The notes beneath the pieces are model-generated. The model had not been told where the DNA came from. It saw only the letters and a list, made by a program, of their open reading frames with translations, and searched no databases. A program made the translations under genes and the position numbers. DNA of 64,000 bases, taken from assembly GCA_963576735.1 (NCBI GenBank), contig OY755178.1, positions 13,702,001 to 13,766,000 of the forward strand. The letters run 5' to 3'. Source of the DNA: Bedellia somnulentella (Eukaryota; Arthropoda; Insecta; Lepidoptera; Bedelliidae). This document shows positions 1 through 13,460 of the stretch, piece after piece (the first letter of the stretch is position 1; every line of letters starts with the position of its first letter).

Positions 1-3000
1 TTTGTAGGATGTTTATTTAGTTATTCGGTATCAATATTACAGAAATGTTCTTCAATCGTTTAAAGTTTTAGAAAATATTTTTTGATATTATAGAGTTGAG
101 GTGAGACACAAACTATAATGTCTTTCTTTTAAATGCATTCATTAATAGAGGACGGCCTCTGAAAACGTTTGAATACTTTTAAACATTTAGATTTATCAGG
201 ATCAAGCAAAGTGGCCTGCCTAAATCTTTGCCTACCCTAATAGGAATATAGGGCGTGAGTATAAGTAATCATTTTTTTCAAATCTTTGCATTTAAGCCAG
301 TAAGGGTAGGGTGAACGAACCGCCCGACTCAATCGAAATGGCTACGAACTCTTTGAAGTTTTCGTCCGATATTCCGCTCCCCTTTAACCGATAACAATAT
401 TTTTACCTAAGGTGACAGCTAGGGTTATTTTTAAGTTAGTTATTCTAGTAGCGAAGTCGACTTTATATGAAAACGCTTCTAATATTAAACCATTCACTTT
501 CTGGTGGAAATTGAATTTAAACTCGAATAAAGAGCAGCTTTTCAATAATGTTATAGGTAGTACTAAAAACCGGTGTAGTGTTGGCTTAGTATAGCAAAAA
601 ACAATTCCTCCGGGTTTCGAAGTATTTCGTATTTCTTTCTATGTATGCTTTTAAATACTTTAACTTCATGTAAGCTATTTTTCCTTTATAAATGAATTGT
701 TTAGACTCGTCATAGGTTGTTCTAATTGTATTCCCGAAATATCCTTATATCCCTTAGTTTAAGGACAGCGATTTACGAGTCGCGTTGTCGCCGTTAGGCA
801 CACACATTAGCCCTTCCCGTGATATGTGAGCGGCTCCAAATAGGTAAAAGGTTTTCAACATCTGCTCCCCTGTGCAATATTAAAAGATATACCAAGTGGG
901 TGTATAAAAAATGTTGGGGCAAAGGATGCGTTGCTCTATTATACCTCCGTGGAATGCGTGTAGCTTTCAATTTGAGCGTTGGTACTTTTCTTTATTAGAA
1001 TACGAGACATACATAGTAGATATACTTATGAAATAAGTTCTCATTGGGGTAGTTAAATACTACGGATGGCCACTTTAAATGATAGTAGTGTTCAAAGATG
1101 GCCTCTAAAAACATTATTATCCACATTGGCTCTATATGTATCAAAAATCTTACATGCGGCAGAAAATCTTAAGAAAACATAAAAACAGTTAATAGGGCTT
1201 ATAACAGCCTTTAATGAGGTCTTTGTTGGTATAAAATCGAAACAAAATTTATAAACATTCCTCGAGGTTTTAAGTTTTTGCATTGGAAAATACGCTTAAG
1301 TCAAATAGGTTCCAAGCGGGTCGAGAAAAAGTAACAGAAACGAATCCTATTATGAAAGCAAAACTCTGGAAATTCTAAACCGATTAAACTGAATTGAAAA
1401 CATTAAGTACTTTTCCAATTTTTGTTATGAGGTTCGAACAAAAATCAACTTTATCCCTTCGATTTGAAGTTTGTTTTCGCAAATATGCGATATGATTACG
1501 AAGTCAAAGATAAAATTTGGTTTGAAATTATTTACGGAAAACTCTGGTTTTGCCTGGCCTGCAAAGTAGAAGCGAATTACTGAAGTTTGATAGCGTTTCT
1601 TTGACAAATCTTGTAGATGAAAAATGTGTTCATGATTAGGTTGTTGCTTTTTGACATGTTAAAAGATTATAGACACTTTGAAACTGACTGTTTTAAGAGT
1701 CATGGTTTAAGATCATATCTCTCTCATTTATGTTTAGTTTCAGCCTGATAATTGAGTAAAATATATGTCTTACAGCGGCCTGGGACTAAAATTAAAGGAT
1801 TTTTTTGAAGGAATTTATTGAATATTTAATTATTATTGGAGTAACATAAGGGTAATGAATAGTCCCTGCTAATGATACTCATTTATTGTTTATGATTGTT
1901 GCAGAAATATAGAATAATAAATATCGGCGACGGCTACACTATCAAATATAATAAATGCGACAGTAAGGATAGATATTGTTGCCAGATCACGCTGGAGGGC
2001 CAGAACAGACAGAGGGCTACTTACTGATTATCCTACTTATGGTATACTTTACTAACTACTTTTTGACCACCTTACTTTCATGTTATTTTCTATTAATATA
2101 TGAGAATGAATGTAGGACAAGCTAGCCTTCGTTTCATCCACTAAACGTCATTGCAAGCCCATTGATGTAACTGTACAGTTCGTTAGTAGATTGACAGAAC
2201 TGCGATAGAAGCAAAGGTGCGTTTCAAGTCGTGAGTCACGCTTCTTGTTCGAAAGTGACAAACCGTATGTGTGCCGTGACTTGGAGACCAGCCTGATTAG
2301 ATAAAAAATGTATAGAACAGAATTTACTACTTGGAAACTATCCTAATTAAACCCAGACAAGTTTAAGTTTTTCACTTCATCAGTACGCCTGACACGTCAG
2401 TAACTTTCCTTGCATCAATTTATTATATGTTGTTAATGAATGAAATTTGATATTCAACTGATAACGAAACAGAGTACCTTACTTCCTTTCGATGCGTTAC
2501 AAAAGAACAATCATACAATTGATTTAATTAGGTTACTTTCTTTTGTATGCTTTATGCATGATAACTGCATTTGTGTATTCTGTTAATAGCTACAAAATTG
2601 CCTTACTTTAGACGAATATTGTATTTTAAGACTCATGTGTGTAGGACTTGAAACTTAAATTTTCATAAGATTTTATACCTATACAGCCTATACATTGATT
2701 ATTATCGATAACATTGATTTTAAACCGACTACTAACGTTGTCTGTTTTAAAAATTCTCATCTTCAATTTAAGTCCTCTCCGAATAGATTTTGTTTGACAA
2801 TGTAAAACCATTTAACAATCTAGCAAGCATACCAGTAAGCTTAGATATTATTAAGCTTTAAACATACCTTTAACCTCAATACAAAGGCCCGAGCGTACTG
2901 CAGACTGCAGAATATTAATTTCTCAGTTTGGCATAGTCATTTGCATAAGGTACTACGGGGGCAGAGTGTTGTCATGATCTTGAACTTGTGAGGGCAGGGG

Positions 3001-4411
3001 CATGTTGAGCAGCTATTGTCTTACTGAGAAACGATCCGATAGTACTACAAGACAAACCACTTGTAAAGTGATATAGTCTAAGAAAGTATAGACTGATAGA
3101 TCAAGAAGTAGGCTGAGTTTAAGTAACCGACTGTAAGACTTGATGTGACTATCAGTTTGAAATGTAGTTCGGTAACTTTAATGTGTCTGAGAATAGATGG
3201 GTATAGAAGCAAGAAGGCTGATATAGAATTAAATTAAATGTTATTTAAGTTGAATTGTGACTGTGTGAAGGTTAAACATAAACTTTTTAGCAACACTACC
3301 TTAACAAACTTTTGGTATGCCAATCAGTACTATAGATTTTAATCCAGGAATGTAAGCTGTGGACCTAATTATTTCTCGATTTAAAATACCTTTTTTTAAA
3401 CGGCTCAATTGTACTCTATCTGTAATTGGTTTACCTCCCTGTTCTGCAGCTAGTAGGAGCGACCTTTTGACTAGTATAGCGTGGTATAAAACAGTCATTT
3501 CTTTCGCACTTACTTAGTATCGTATACTGTCATCTCATTCTAACCGATATCGTGTCGATAAAATAGCGCTCGTGCTAGGTCTCCTGTCAGCCTATATTTC
3601 TCTTAGATCTGCCGTGATACGTATTTCACGGTCATCTCAGAATTGAAGTTATTAGACACACAATGGCTGACATCACAGTACTCAACTCAAGATCTAAGCA
3701 AAGATAACTGCATCGCATTTGTCAACAATTACAAAACATAGATTTCGCAACCGATTGCTATTGCGTGTGCGTTATCAGTATAGTATAATAACTATCGTAC
3801 GCACTGTATAGATAGAGCATCTCTTTATTATGAAACACCTTGTAAGAAGACTTGGTTATTTTATTATATACAACATAATAACACACATAATTACGGCTCG
3901 CAGAGAGATTAGGGCTAAAATTTATAGATTCGCCATTCTATCCGATAGGATTGTAGTGTAGGTGTTGATAATTATAGATTTAAAGAAGCTTATATTATTC
4001 TCTTAGAGTTTTGTCTTTTGCTCACGAATACTATCTATGCTCTAGAAATTCATTATATAAAGCACAAGTGAAAAATAACGAGCCTAGTTTAACAGAAACA
4101 ACAACATACATTCGGTTGCTTCTGTTTCTATACAACTTTCGTTGATTAATCAACCGAACGAAGAAATGATTATCTTTAAGAAACATTTGCATTGTGTTGA
4201 AAACGGTAGCGGGATGCTCTTAACAACCAACGTGACTCACGACTGGGTTTTAATCAGACGAGAAAGTCATACAAAATACTTATTTATTTGTTTAGTTTAA
4301 CCTTAGGGCAGTAGGATACACCTACGTTGCCATACGGAACATGGGAAGCGCTCTGAGACTATGAAGGTAGATTAAAACAGTGTCGTGTTAAAAGTAGAAG
4401 AGTACAAATAA
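1..4411. other. Gene-free AT-rich stretch
   Basis: No coding exon, RNA gene or mobile-element copy could be supported on either strand. Open frames are short (about 65 codons or less), AT-driven and show no recognisable domain. The last bases are the left target-site copy (4403-4411) of the SINE that follows. Confidence 0.6.
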
Positions 4412-4665
4412 CATACATACATACATATACTCACGGCTTTAAATCCCTAGATGGGGTAGCCAGAGCTATGGAATGAGAAATTCCTCAGCCACTTTTGGAA
4501 GTTGCGTGGGGAAAAGATGGTGAAATAAAGGTTTTTGATGATGGGTCTCCAACCGCATCGCCCAAAAATCCCTTAAAAGCCCTAATACCGTTAGTCGCCT
4601 CTTACGTACACCCACCGGAAGAAATGGGGTAGTGCTATTCTAAGCCGACACTACACAGCAACCGT
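4412..4665 (-). mobile_element. SINE-A copy with target-site duplication
   Basis: A 254-bp copy of the commonest dispersed repeat in this window. The repeats TACAAATAA at 4403-4411 and 4666-4674 are its target duplication. Its 3' end faces left: a (CATA)n run followed by CTCACGGC, which on the minus strand reads GCCGTGAGTATATGTATG. Other full copies lie at 8598, 13123, 25952, 54811 and 63469. No open reading frame is kept between copies, and no clear Pol III box was found in the 5' part, so calling it a SINE rests on size, tail and target duplications. Confidence 0.8.
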
Positions 4666-5261
4666 TACAAATAAAAGTTGAGATAACCATAATGCCGATG
4701 TATGGCTTTTGTGGAGTCCCATAATTGAACATTGCCCGTAATCTATTTTTGCCAGAACAGACAAAAAAAACACTATTTTTTTATTATAATGTAAACTCGA
4801 TCATCAGTTTTAATCTACTTCTACTTCGGATTTGGAAGGTATTATTTTGAGAAGAAGAATTTTATCGTGACTTAGCTAAAAGCTCATGGATTAGACGTTC
4901 CGGTAGTAGTCAGCTTTTATCGAAAAAGCAGTTGACGTTTGCACTCTTTTTGCACTGCTCAAAGATGATCTACATTATTCAATCTAACCAATTGTACTTC
5001 AATATCGAATCCAACCAGTTGAATTTCAGTTGATTAATAAATAGCATAAAAAACAGTCTTACCACTACTCTGACCAATAATTAAGTAATTTTTTGCCATA
5101 ACGTGGCTAAGGTATCTATTTCTGAAACACTGCCTATCCCTTTTTGGCATTCATAGCCTTGAGAATAGGTAGGTTTTTTGCTTTTACCGTAAAACAATTA
5201 AAAACCTATTCAAAATAAAGCTGATAAAGTATAATGGAACACAGTTTTTTTTTTGTTTTAG

Positions 5262-5354
5262 GTGATTGTGAATGAATGCAAGCGAACAACGGCAGCGGCG
5301 TTCGCAGCCGCGGCTCGGTTCAATGCGCTCGCCGTCGTTTATGGTACTTCATAA
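5262..5354 (+). CDS. Candidate Ala-rich C-terminal exon (unassigned)
   Basis: A T-rich tract ending in TTTTAG (acceptor AG at 5260-5261) precedes a 30-codon open stretch that ends in TAA. The stretch is GC- and CpG-rich compared with its surroundings and would end a protein in an Ala-rich tail (fragments TTAAAFAAAARFNALAVV and YGTS). I do not recognise the protein and no matching upstream exon is visible, so it could be an alternative terminal exon of a gene lying mostly outside the window. A second frame from ATG 5272 is open for 97 codons but looks like low-complexity Arg/Ser sequence. Only the acceptor, GC shift and open frame are seen; the exon itself is inferred. Confidence 0.2.
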   Translation: MIVNECKRTTAAAFAAAARFNALAVVYGTS

Positions 5355-8205
5355 AACTGTAAATAGATCGAATGTTGTAAAACCAGCGAAATGCACAACT
5401 CGGACTTCTGTGCTGCCCCATTTCCAATTTCGATGCAACTATCGATTCTATTCTATAGATACTGTCAAGATGCCAACCTCAATACCAAGCCGAGGAAGTA
5501 ATGCGCAAAGTTTTACAATCCGCAGGCGACGGCGCAAACTTTTAATTACCAACGTGACTTATTAGCCCAAAAAGCAATAGCATTTTAAATTAAATCATCG
5601 TTGGAAACTTGTTAAGCTCACCCATTTTGCTCTGAAATAATCAGTTTCGGAGCTGAATATTCAATTTATCCGCTAACGTGGTATCTGTTGTGTCTAAAAT
5701 CTGAACAGTAAATGAACCTCCGATATACCAAATTCAGCGACTCCGTATAAGGGTACTACAGATAAATGGATCACGTTACTTGATTAACCGGTGCGCATCC
5801 CTTCCCCTTATCGCCCCTGGGAATATTTAAATGGGTCTTGAATATATCACACCACCCTCTGGAGTTAAACGAGCAAGCAGTCCTTCCTATATTCTTTAAT
5901 AGCTGGATCGAGTTACATCAAATGATAAATTGAAACGAAACAATTTTAAAGTGAGAGAGCTGTATTTAACTAACTAGTGTTGAATAACGGTTTTGTTTGA
6001 CGAATGTTTTTAGGCGCAGTATTATCTGAAGTTCGTTAACATGTTTAATTATGAGAAATAATTATTGGCATTGCATTAGTTTCCGAAAATATGAACCTTA
6101 TTTTGAATGCAAGTGCAGTGAGGTTAGGTTATGTTTATGTTCAATATGTTCCCTTTTTGGATGTACATACGTACTGCTACACCGCCCGTTTAATTTTGTT
6201 ACAATTACAATACTATTTTTATATAGGTCATAATGAGACAGTATTCATGACACGACAACTACAGCGTCCATTCGCAACAAAGGTACGAAGCCAATTAGGA
6301 TGGCATACACGCAGCGACACCGCAGTAACTGCTGCTATTACATCTGTATTGAAAATCAACGCTGAATTAAATCGACTACGATTTACGAGTATCGATACCG
6401 ACAGTTTATCATTATTCAGTTTATTTTATTTACGACTGTGGATGTGGCGTGAATAATGAAAATTGTTGCTCGGTTTTTGTAGGGTCTGACAACAGCTAAT
6501 ATCCCTCAATATTTTAAAGACCTAAGTTATACATGACATGGTGTGTTATAATTATAACAATTTATATAGTTTTAACGTTTTAATTAAACGGTGTGTTTTG
6601 TGAGTTGGAGGAACTTTCATCCAAAACACACACACAAACATACCCAAACTTAAACCTGTGATGCAATGCAACCTGCCCGTCTTCGTATTTGCTTTCATAC
6701 ACCAAAGTATAAAAGACCAGAACATGAGATAAAAAAAAGTTGAAAAGAATTTCGTTCGATGCTTTCCTATGTTAATTGTTTCTGTTCAAGGTCTGCCTCT
6801 CGCCATTCAAACCTAAAGTATAAGTGGCAAAAAACTGGAGCAATGAACTTGGAGTTACGTCTTCATCAGTGATCAGGGCACGTTGCCGTCTAAACTACCG
6901 CTCATTGGCGATATTGGAACTACTGTGGACCACTAGCAAAATCAATAGAGCTACATTATTGCTTATTGCTCGAATTATTGCTTTTTGTTGTTCCTCTGAG
7001 ATAGGTTTGGATTAAAGTTACAATAGTTTCGTTCGTCTTCATTTTGGTGGGTCATTATTTTACGATTATTCTGCACTAGGTTGTAAGTTTGGCCTCTAAT
7101 TAAGCGGGTCTGGGGAAATCAAAATACCTAGTTTTTAAGAAATTAAATTCGTGTATGAGGCTCATTAACGGTAAGGGTAGATATTTTGATCAATGGCCGA
7201 GTAAGTATCTTTGGGTTTGTTATGAGACAGTGTTTATAACTAATTTACCGATCTCACCTTCCAAAGGTTGTCTGGAAGAGATCGCTTTTTAGCATTAAGA
7301 CCACCAATTGTACCTCACTGTAAACGGTTTGATATATATTTTTGTAAATTTGTGTTTGATGTGCAATAAATATATTCGTATATCTATTTAGATAAACGAA
7401 TATAACGTGTTGAAACAGTCGAATTTGTTATAAAATGGTGATATGGTCAACACCATATCATTATGATGTTCTGAAAATATACTTTGACGGTACCATAGAC
7501 GTGCGAGGGTTAACAGTGTGATGCTGTTTTATATAGTCCTTAGTATTCACGCTGTATAACCCCGATGGTCTGTTTGAGTTACTACAGTTGGCCATGGTGA
7601 CGTCTCTTATGTCGTAAAATATTCGAAATGCCTTTTTTTGATATTTCTTCCACCGTTAACGCCGTTCGAAAGAGGTAATAGTTTATATAACTTCAGAAAG
7701 ACAAGAATCAGGGTTAGATCGACTCTGACTTTGAAAGTACGCCTATTCAGGCAAAGCACTTTCTTATTGAGCTATCGAGCTGTTTTCCATTAGTTATTTC
7801 ATTTTATTAAGGCAAAGAAAATAATTGACTCAATATATTTCATTATGTATTTATAGGTATTTGACACCATTTAAAGGTCGGTAATGTCTTATCTAAATGA
7901 AGGGTTAAATGTCTTGTACCACCTCATAAAAGGTTAAACATGTGATTAATAAATCTGTAGAAGTAACAGAAGTCAGTTGACGTATCAATGTCAGTAGACG
8001 TGCGTTATTTCCCAGTAAGTCACCTCATTACAGTACCGTACGTATCTTAGTATATCTTATGTAGCGCAAGTCTCGATAAGCTAAGATGAAGGCGCCTGTT
8101 TATTTGAATTTCTCCCGAGCGAGTGTATATTACACCTAACAGGGCAACGAACTTCTTGCACTTGATCGTTTACCTATTTATAAATAATTATTTCTTTTCT
8201 ACCAG
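5355..8205. other. Gene-free stretch
   Basis: No supported gene. A weak exon-like piece sits near 6228-6284 (after ATATAG, before a GTACG donor-like site), but it has no recognisable domain or partner exon. The remainder is AT-rich without repeats that match other parts of the window. Confidence 0.5.
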
Positions 8206-8396
8206 GACCAAATAGAGAGTGTGCTCAAAAAGGCAGGTATCCAAAGTATGAACAATAAAAGAGCATGTATGAAAAGATTGATGGATGTAAACGAAACTAG
8301 AGAGGTTTGCCAGGATCGTACAAAGTGGCGATCAATAGTCTCGCCTACCCCTATGGGAAATAAAGGTGTGATTATAAGTATGTATGTTATGTATTT
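8206..8396 (+). mobile_element. LINE-B 3' fragment
   Basis: It matches the 3' end of the RTE-like LINE seen better at 40452-40823. It encodes a diverged version of the C-terminal Lys/Arg-rich tail (fragments [20 protein letters not shown] and [10 protein letters not shown]). It is 5'-truncated and the 3' TATG tail is degenerate. Confidence 0.75.
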
Positions 8397-8407
8397 GCTA
8401 CTTACTT

Positions 8408-8523
8408 ACACATACATTCATATACTCAAGCTATTAGTTCCCATTGGGGTAGGCAGGTACTATCGATCGCCGATTTGTACCTCTCGAACCTCAGTTACAT
8501 TAATCAATCTTCATACGTGTCCT
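8408..8523 (-). mobile_element. LINE-B 3' fragment, inverted
   Basis: The minus strand carries the LINE-B 3' end: the tail, then the CCCATTGGGGTAGGCAGG hairpin region, then sequence leading back into the coding part. Together with the forward fragment just upstream it forms a tail-to-tail pair, either two insertions or a rearranged one. Confidence 0.65.
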
Positions 8524-8597
8524 GTATACGTGCTGCTATAATCTTACAGAGTAGACAGAGCTTCACTCCAAAAACGCTTAGCCGGATGGTAGATGAA

Positions 8598-8863
8598 CAT
8601 ACATACATACATACATACATATAGTCACGGCTATAAATCCCTTGAAGGGGTAGCCAGAGCTAGGGAATGAGACATTCCTCAGCCACCTTTGGAAGTTGCG
8701 TGGGGAAAAGATGGTGAAATAAAGGTTGTTGGTGATGGGTCTCCAACCGCATCGCCCAAAAATCCCTTGAAAGCCCCAATACCGTTAGTCGCCTCTTACG
8801 TACACCCACCGGAAGAAATGGGGTAGTGCAATTCTATGCCGACACTACACAGCATCATCCTTC
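8598..8863 (-). mobile_element. SINE-A copy with target-site duplication
   Basis: Full-length copy flanked by ATGGTAGATGAA at 8586-8597 and 8864-8875. The (CATA)n tail lies at the left end, so the element reads on the minus strand. It is very similar to the 4412 copy. Confidence 0.8.
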
Positions 8864-9159
8864 ATGGTAGATGAAGGATGGTGCTATGAAGGTTTATTTA
8901 GCTACATTGCCAAAAAAAGCACTGGGAATCCCATAGTCACCTTATCACACGACACTTGTGGGTAGTGATATTATAACCCAACATAACAGTTATAAATTGC
9001 AACATTATATTGTTAGATAATTTAGAAATGACTTCATTTGCGATATGAAGTAGCAAACACTTGTTAATCATTATCACTAAGTACGTAACAAGTACAGTTA
9101 TACGTAAAATGAAAGAACAATATATGATAGTGCTGCCACTAACACATTTTTTATTCTTA

Positions 9160-9402
9160 CATACGTATATACAATACATCGACTCACGGCTATGAATACC
9201 AAAAAAGGGTAGCCAGAGCTTCAGAGCTAGAAACTCTTCATCCACATTCGGATGTTGATAGGGGACAATATGGTAGAAATAAAGTTTCGTTGGTTATGAT
9301 ATGAGTCTCCAACTGCTTCGTCCAAAAAACACTCTAAAAGCCTCATCTCTTACGACACCTGTGGGCAGAAAGGGGTAGTGACATTCTAAGTCGGCTAAAC
9401 GG
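9160..9402 (-). mobile_element. SINE-A copy, diverged subfamily
   Basis: Same order of blocks as SINE-A (tail, CTCACGGCTAT, AGGGGTAGCCAGAGCT-like block, the TCTCCAACTGC-like block, right-end AGTCGGC), but with substitutions and small indels shared with the copies at 22468, 41936 and 54811. This suggests a second subfamily. Confidence 0.65.
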
Positions 9403-10650
9403 CATAACTCTTACCCCTAAATAATTACTAAAAATCTATTTATACTCTATAATTTCGACGGTTACGGTTTCGACATCTCAAAAATATTAAGGTCCAACAT
9501 AGATTTACCGAAACTGTTTCTCGCTTTCATTTTTGTAACATACATATTCTTACGGTTATTAATTCCAAAATTGGGTAGTAAGACCTACATTTAGAAAAGA
9601 TTGTAATAATCATGGTAGAGTATGGTTTTTTAACCGACCCTTGGTTTTTTGTTTGTACTGTAATATTCGTCGGTCTACTCTTATCTCCTCTTGCTTAAAA
9701 GCCAGAATTTGTCATTGTGAATTAATTTTAAAAATACAATTTGTAATTTGAAACAGAGTGGGATCAGCAGCTGAACCAGTATCAAGTACCATTTTTTGTT
9801 GTTTTTATTTTGGATAACCAGTGTTAAGTACGTGACATTGAAAGACAACAACTACAAATAACTACTAGTGGTTGTTATATTAAATATGAGACAGCTGCTT
9901 TTTGAAGCAAAAAATACGCACCTCAAGCTCACATTCGACTCTAACCAAGGTACTGTTATTAAAACGATAGTATATAACATATAACCTCGTGTTTCTGTGA
10001 CGTCGCAACTCACAGGCTATCAAAGATGTTGATTGATTTTATGGACCATTTGTGTAGTTAATGAAGATAGCTATATGCACGCTTTGTCTATCTTAACGAA
10101 AGATCGCATTCATTACACAATATTTAAGGGATAGTGATGTGAGATTTTAGTCAAAAAAAAGTCTAGAGCTGTACATCGTTGTACTTTAATACAACCCCCA
10201 ACGAAGGGGCGAATGACGTTTGTTTTATTATTATTACAAAAAAATATTCCCCTATTAAAATGAATCTCCACCCATATTGCATGAAGCTTGATTAGGGATT
10301 ATTAAATTTTAATTCATTTAACTTACATTATTTCTTATGTTTATTTGATTCTTAATTAATTAAACACAAACTGATTTTATAAATTAGAAACAGACATTGT
10401 TTTAGGGTTATAAAGTTCAGTACCAATCGTTTAGTCTGATTCGTTTATAGAAGAATAGTTCGTTTACTCGTTTCATGTATAGATAATTAACAGAAAGTAA
10501 ACTCATTTTAATAAGGTCACTTCACTGAAGGTGAATGATTTTGAAGTTGAAGTTCTTATAAGATTATGGTTATTTCATTCACATATATTTCGATATATAC
10601 TTCGTTATCATTCATATCTATTACATTACCGTTAATTTTCCTCATTTTAG
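9403..10650. other. Gene-free stretch
   Basis: AT-rich sequence with no supported coding exon and no clear repeat. It ends in a pyrimidine-rich acceptor-like TTTTCCTCATTTTAG at 10636-10650. Confidence 0.5.
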
Positions 10651-10733
10651 GACACCCCTTGGACCTTCACGCTGCAGCTGCTGCCGAAACACCTCTTAGC
10701 ACGACCACAGAAACAACACGTCTCCGTGCATGA
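10651..10733 (+). CDS. Candidate Ala/Thr-rich C-terminal exon (unassigned)
   Basis: After the acceptor at 10649-10650 a 26-codon frame (split codon, then CAC at 10653) runs to TGA at 10731-10733. It encodes fragments HPLDLHAAAAAETPL and STTTETTRLRA. It resembles the 5262 candidate in being GC-rich, Ala-rich and acceptor-led, so both could be alternative last exons of one gene outside the window. No homology is recognised and chance is a real alternative. Confidence 0.2.
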
Positions 10734-13122
10734 TAAACTTAAGTTTCCACTGTTTTGTCTCTTGAATTATGAATAGCACCTTTTGTACACAAATCTTTAT
10801 GATCACAAAGCACTTATTCTATTAATATCAGACAGAAAACACTATGATAAGGGTTTAAAAACAATAGATGTAAAATATTACACCCACACAAGCGCCTCGT
10901 GACGCGCGGCAACGCGGCGTGACTGCAGTTTTTGCCAGTGTTGCCAGTGCCAGATGGTCAAATATAACACGACACAGCTCAAAAAGTAACATTTACACGA
11001 GGAAAGTAACATGACCTGTGAAACACTCGTAGATTTAGTATGCGCGCGCATAAAACGCTTTAACAGAAGAATAAGCAAAAAAAAAAAAACAAGCGCGGTA
11101 CTTCTTCATGAACAATTTCACATTCAATAAATTATGTGTATAAGTAATAGTAATATACATATCATATATCAACCCCAATTTAGATTCAGACATGTCTTTT
11201 TGTACTTCAACTTACTACTTTTTGTACTATTATGCGCATAGCCAATAATAGAGAGGTAACTTTTATACGCTTAAAACTTCAGGAAAGGAAAGCTTAAAAA
11301 ATCTGAAAAGTAACATATTGAGTCATGTAACATGGAAGTAACATGAGAGGGTCAAAAGTAACGTAAAATGTTACTTTTGTAACATTCTGGCAACGCTGGT
11401 TTTTGCGTTTATTTGCCGATGCCGGCTGCTAGTTTGGCGCTGTAGTCACACGTGGTCACAGCGAGAACTTTTTGAAATGTTTAACTCTTCGTGATGTAGA
11501 TGGCGTTCTAGTATTAAAGTGCATTCAACCCTATGCATGCAGCTTGAATACGATAGAAAACTGCAATTCGGAAAAGTGTAAACAAACTTAATTTAGTATC
11601 TATACTTCACTTACCTTACTTATTTTTATCGATGATGCAATGAACTTATCTGTCAAATTTGTTTACTATGAAAGTTTCAGATTTATATTGTATATTATTT
11701 TTTTATTTTTATTTTTAGGTGATTTCATTGACTTACCTTAATATTGAATACGTAGAGTGACTGGTTTTTAGAAGCCTCTGCCACCCGACTGATCTTATTT
11801 ATTACAGTTCATAAGCAAACAACAAACACTGATAAATTTTTCTTATGTCTGAAAAGTTTTCGCACCTAGTTATTTTGCCTAGAATAATATTTTAACACCA
11901 ATAACGCACACACGAAAAGAACAACAGTAAAAGGCTAGCAGCGCGCATGCAAATTCAAGAAAATATATCTATCGGGTTTTCCACAACACTGAATACTGTA
12001 GGCAAGACACGGTTCGACACATTTCAGGATTTCAGCATGGATAGCGAGTGACCGATAGCGCCATCCATCCATCGTTTTTTCTTTTACTATTGCAACATGA
12101 AGTTAGCAACAATAAGCAAACGTCATAACACACTGAAAATCACTAAACGGCAGCAAACATCAAAGGCGTCTTTTTCATCTCATAAGAAGTAAACCGAGTA
12201 TCTATGTTGAAAGTTTTGAGATTTTAAAAGTATGTAATAGTAAAAATGTGATCGATCCCAGCCGGCTCGTAGTGAGTGCAAAGACGACTATCGAGGTTGA
12301 GCGATGGCGTGGGCGAGAACGGGCGCGGGGGCGGCGGCCAGGCCGGCAACGCTCCCCCCGTATAAACCCGTATTACAATACGTTAAACCGCTGCCAGCCC
12401 TCGACAACTCAACTCTCTACTATACGGGAAGTCTGTCCCGACAATTACGTCACTAAACTCGCACCCTTTACCATCTATTTATCGATGACGTAATTAACCT
12501 CACGTTAAACCATAACAATTTCTGCTGTTGTAATTTGACTTTTGTAATTGAGAAGATAAGTTAAATGAAAAAACAGCCATAACATTCAACATGAATGACG
12601 CCAATAATAACGAAGGCATAAGAGACGAGGGCCAAAAACGTCATCTTCCATAGAGCCTCTATTTGTAACACGCAAGAAAAAATGCGATGTGAGAAGAAAA
12701 GCGACAAAGGAAAGCCCTTTAGGGCCGCGGATAAAATGCGACACGAAGAAAAAGAAGAGGTTTTTTTTCCGGTCCATATCTCTCTGTGCATTTCATTACT
12801 TCCGCTATGTATGGACGTGGCTTTCGGGCGTCAACGTGACGGTGAAGGGTGCGGGGGTGTTCGGTCGGTAGTCTCCGGTTTAGCCGAGCCCAATCGATAC
12901 GCGACAGGCATGCTACGCGACTACGCTCTACGCCGTAGTAGCTTACTATGCTACGAGTACGAGATGTCTACTAGAAAACAACAACCCGTAACTTGCGTTT
13001 CTTACTACGCCATTAACTGAAATTATAATATTCGGTTTTGAACGTTTTTGCATAGCAGCACTAGTATATTTTTTTACTGAAGCTGGTAGGAAATGATGCT
13101 TTTAGTTATTTGATATTTATAT
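10734..13122. other. No supported gene; two CpG-rich patches
   Basis: No exon could be supported. CpG density is visibly raised at about 12245-12470 and 12800-12970 against AT-rich surroundings, as around promoters or 5' UTRs in many insect genomes. No TATA box or start codon can be tied to a gene, so the regulatory reading is only a suggestion. Confidence 0.4.
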
Positions 13123-13385
13123 GGAATATTATTATTGCTGTGTAGTGCCGGCTTAGAATAGCACTACCCCATTTCTTCCGGTGGGTGTACGTAAGAGGCG
13201 ACTAACGGTATTGGGGCTTTTTAAGGGATTTTTGGGCGATGCTGTTGGAGACCCATCACCAACAACCTTTATTTTACCATCTTTTCCCCACGCAACTTCC
13301 AAAAGTGGCTAAGGATTTTTTAATACCTTAGCTCTGGCTACCCCTTCTAGGGATTTATAGCCGTGAGTATATGTATGTATGTATG
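13123..13385 (+). mobile_element. SINE-A copy, forward orientation
   Basis: Forward copy flanked by TATTTATAT at 13114-13122 and 13386-13394. It reads from the GTGTAGTGCCGGC block to GGGATTTATAGCCGTGAGTA and a (TATG)n tail at the right end, which fixes the orientation of the family. A LINE-B-like 3' relic (13400-13457) follows. Confidence 0.8.
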
Positions 13386-13460
13386 TATTTATATAAATTA
13401 ATAGTCTCTGTCTTTTCTAATGGGAAATAATGGCGTGGTTATATGTATGTATCTATGTAA

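Noticed and set aside
3301..3498. 65-codon minus-strand frame
   Set aside because: Reads like plausible protein locally, but no domain, splice context or repeat partner was found.
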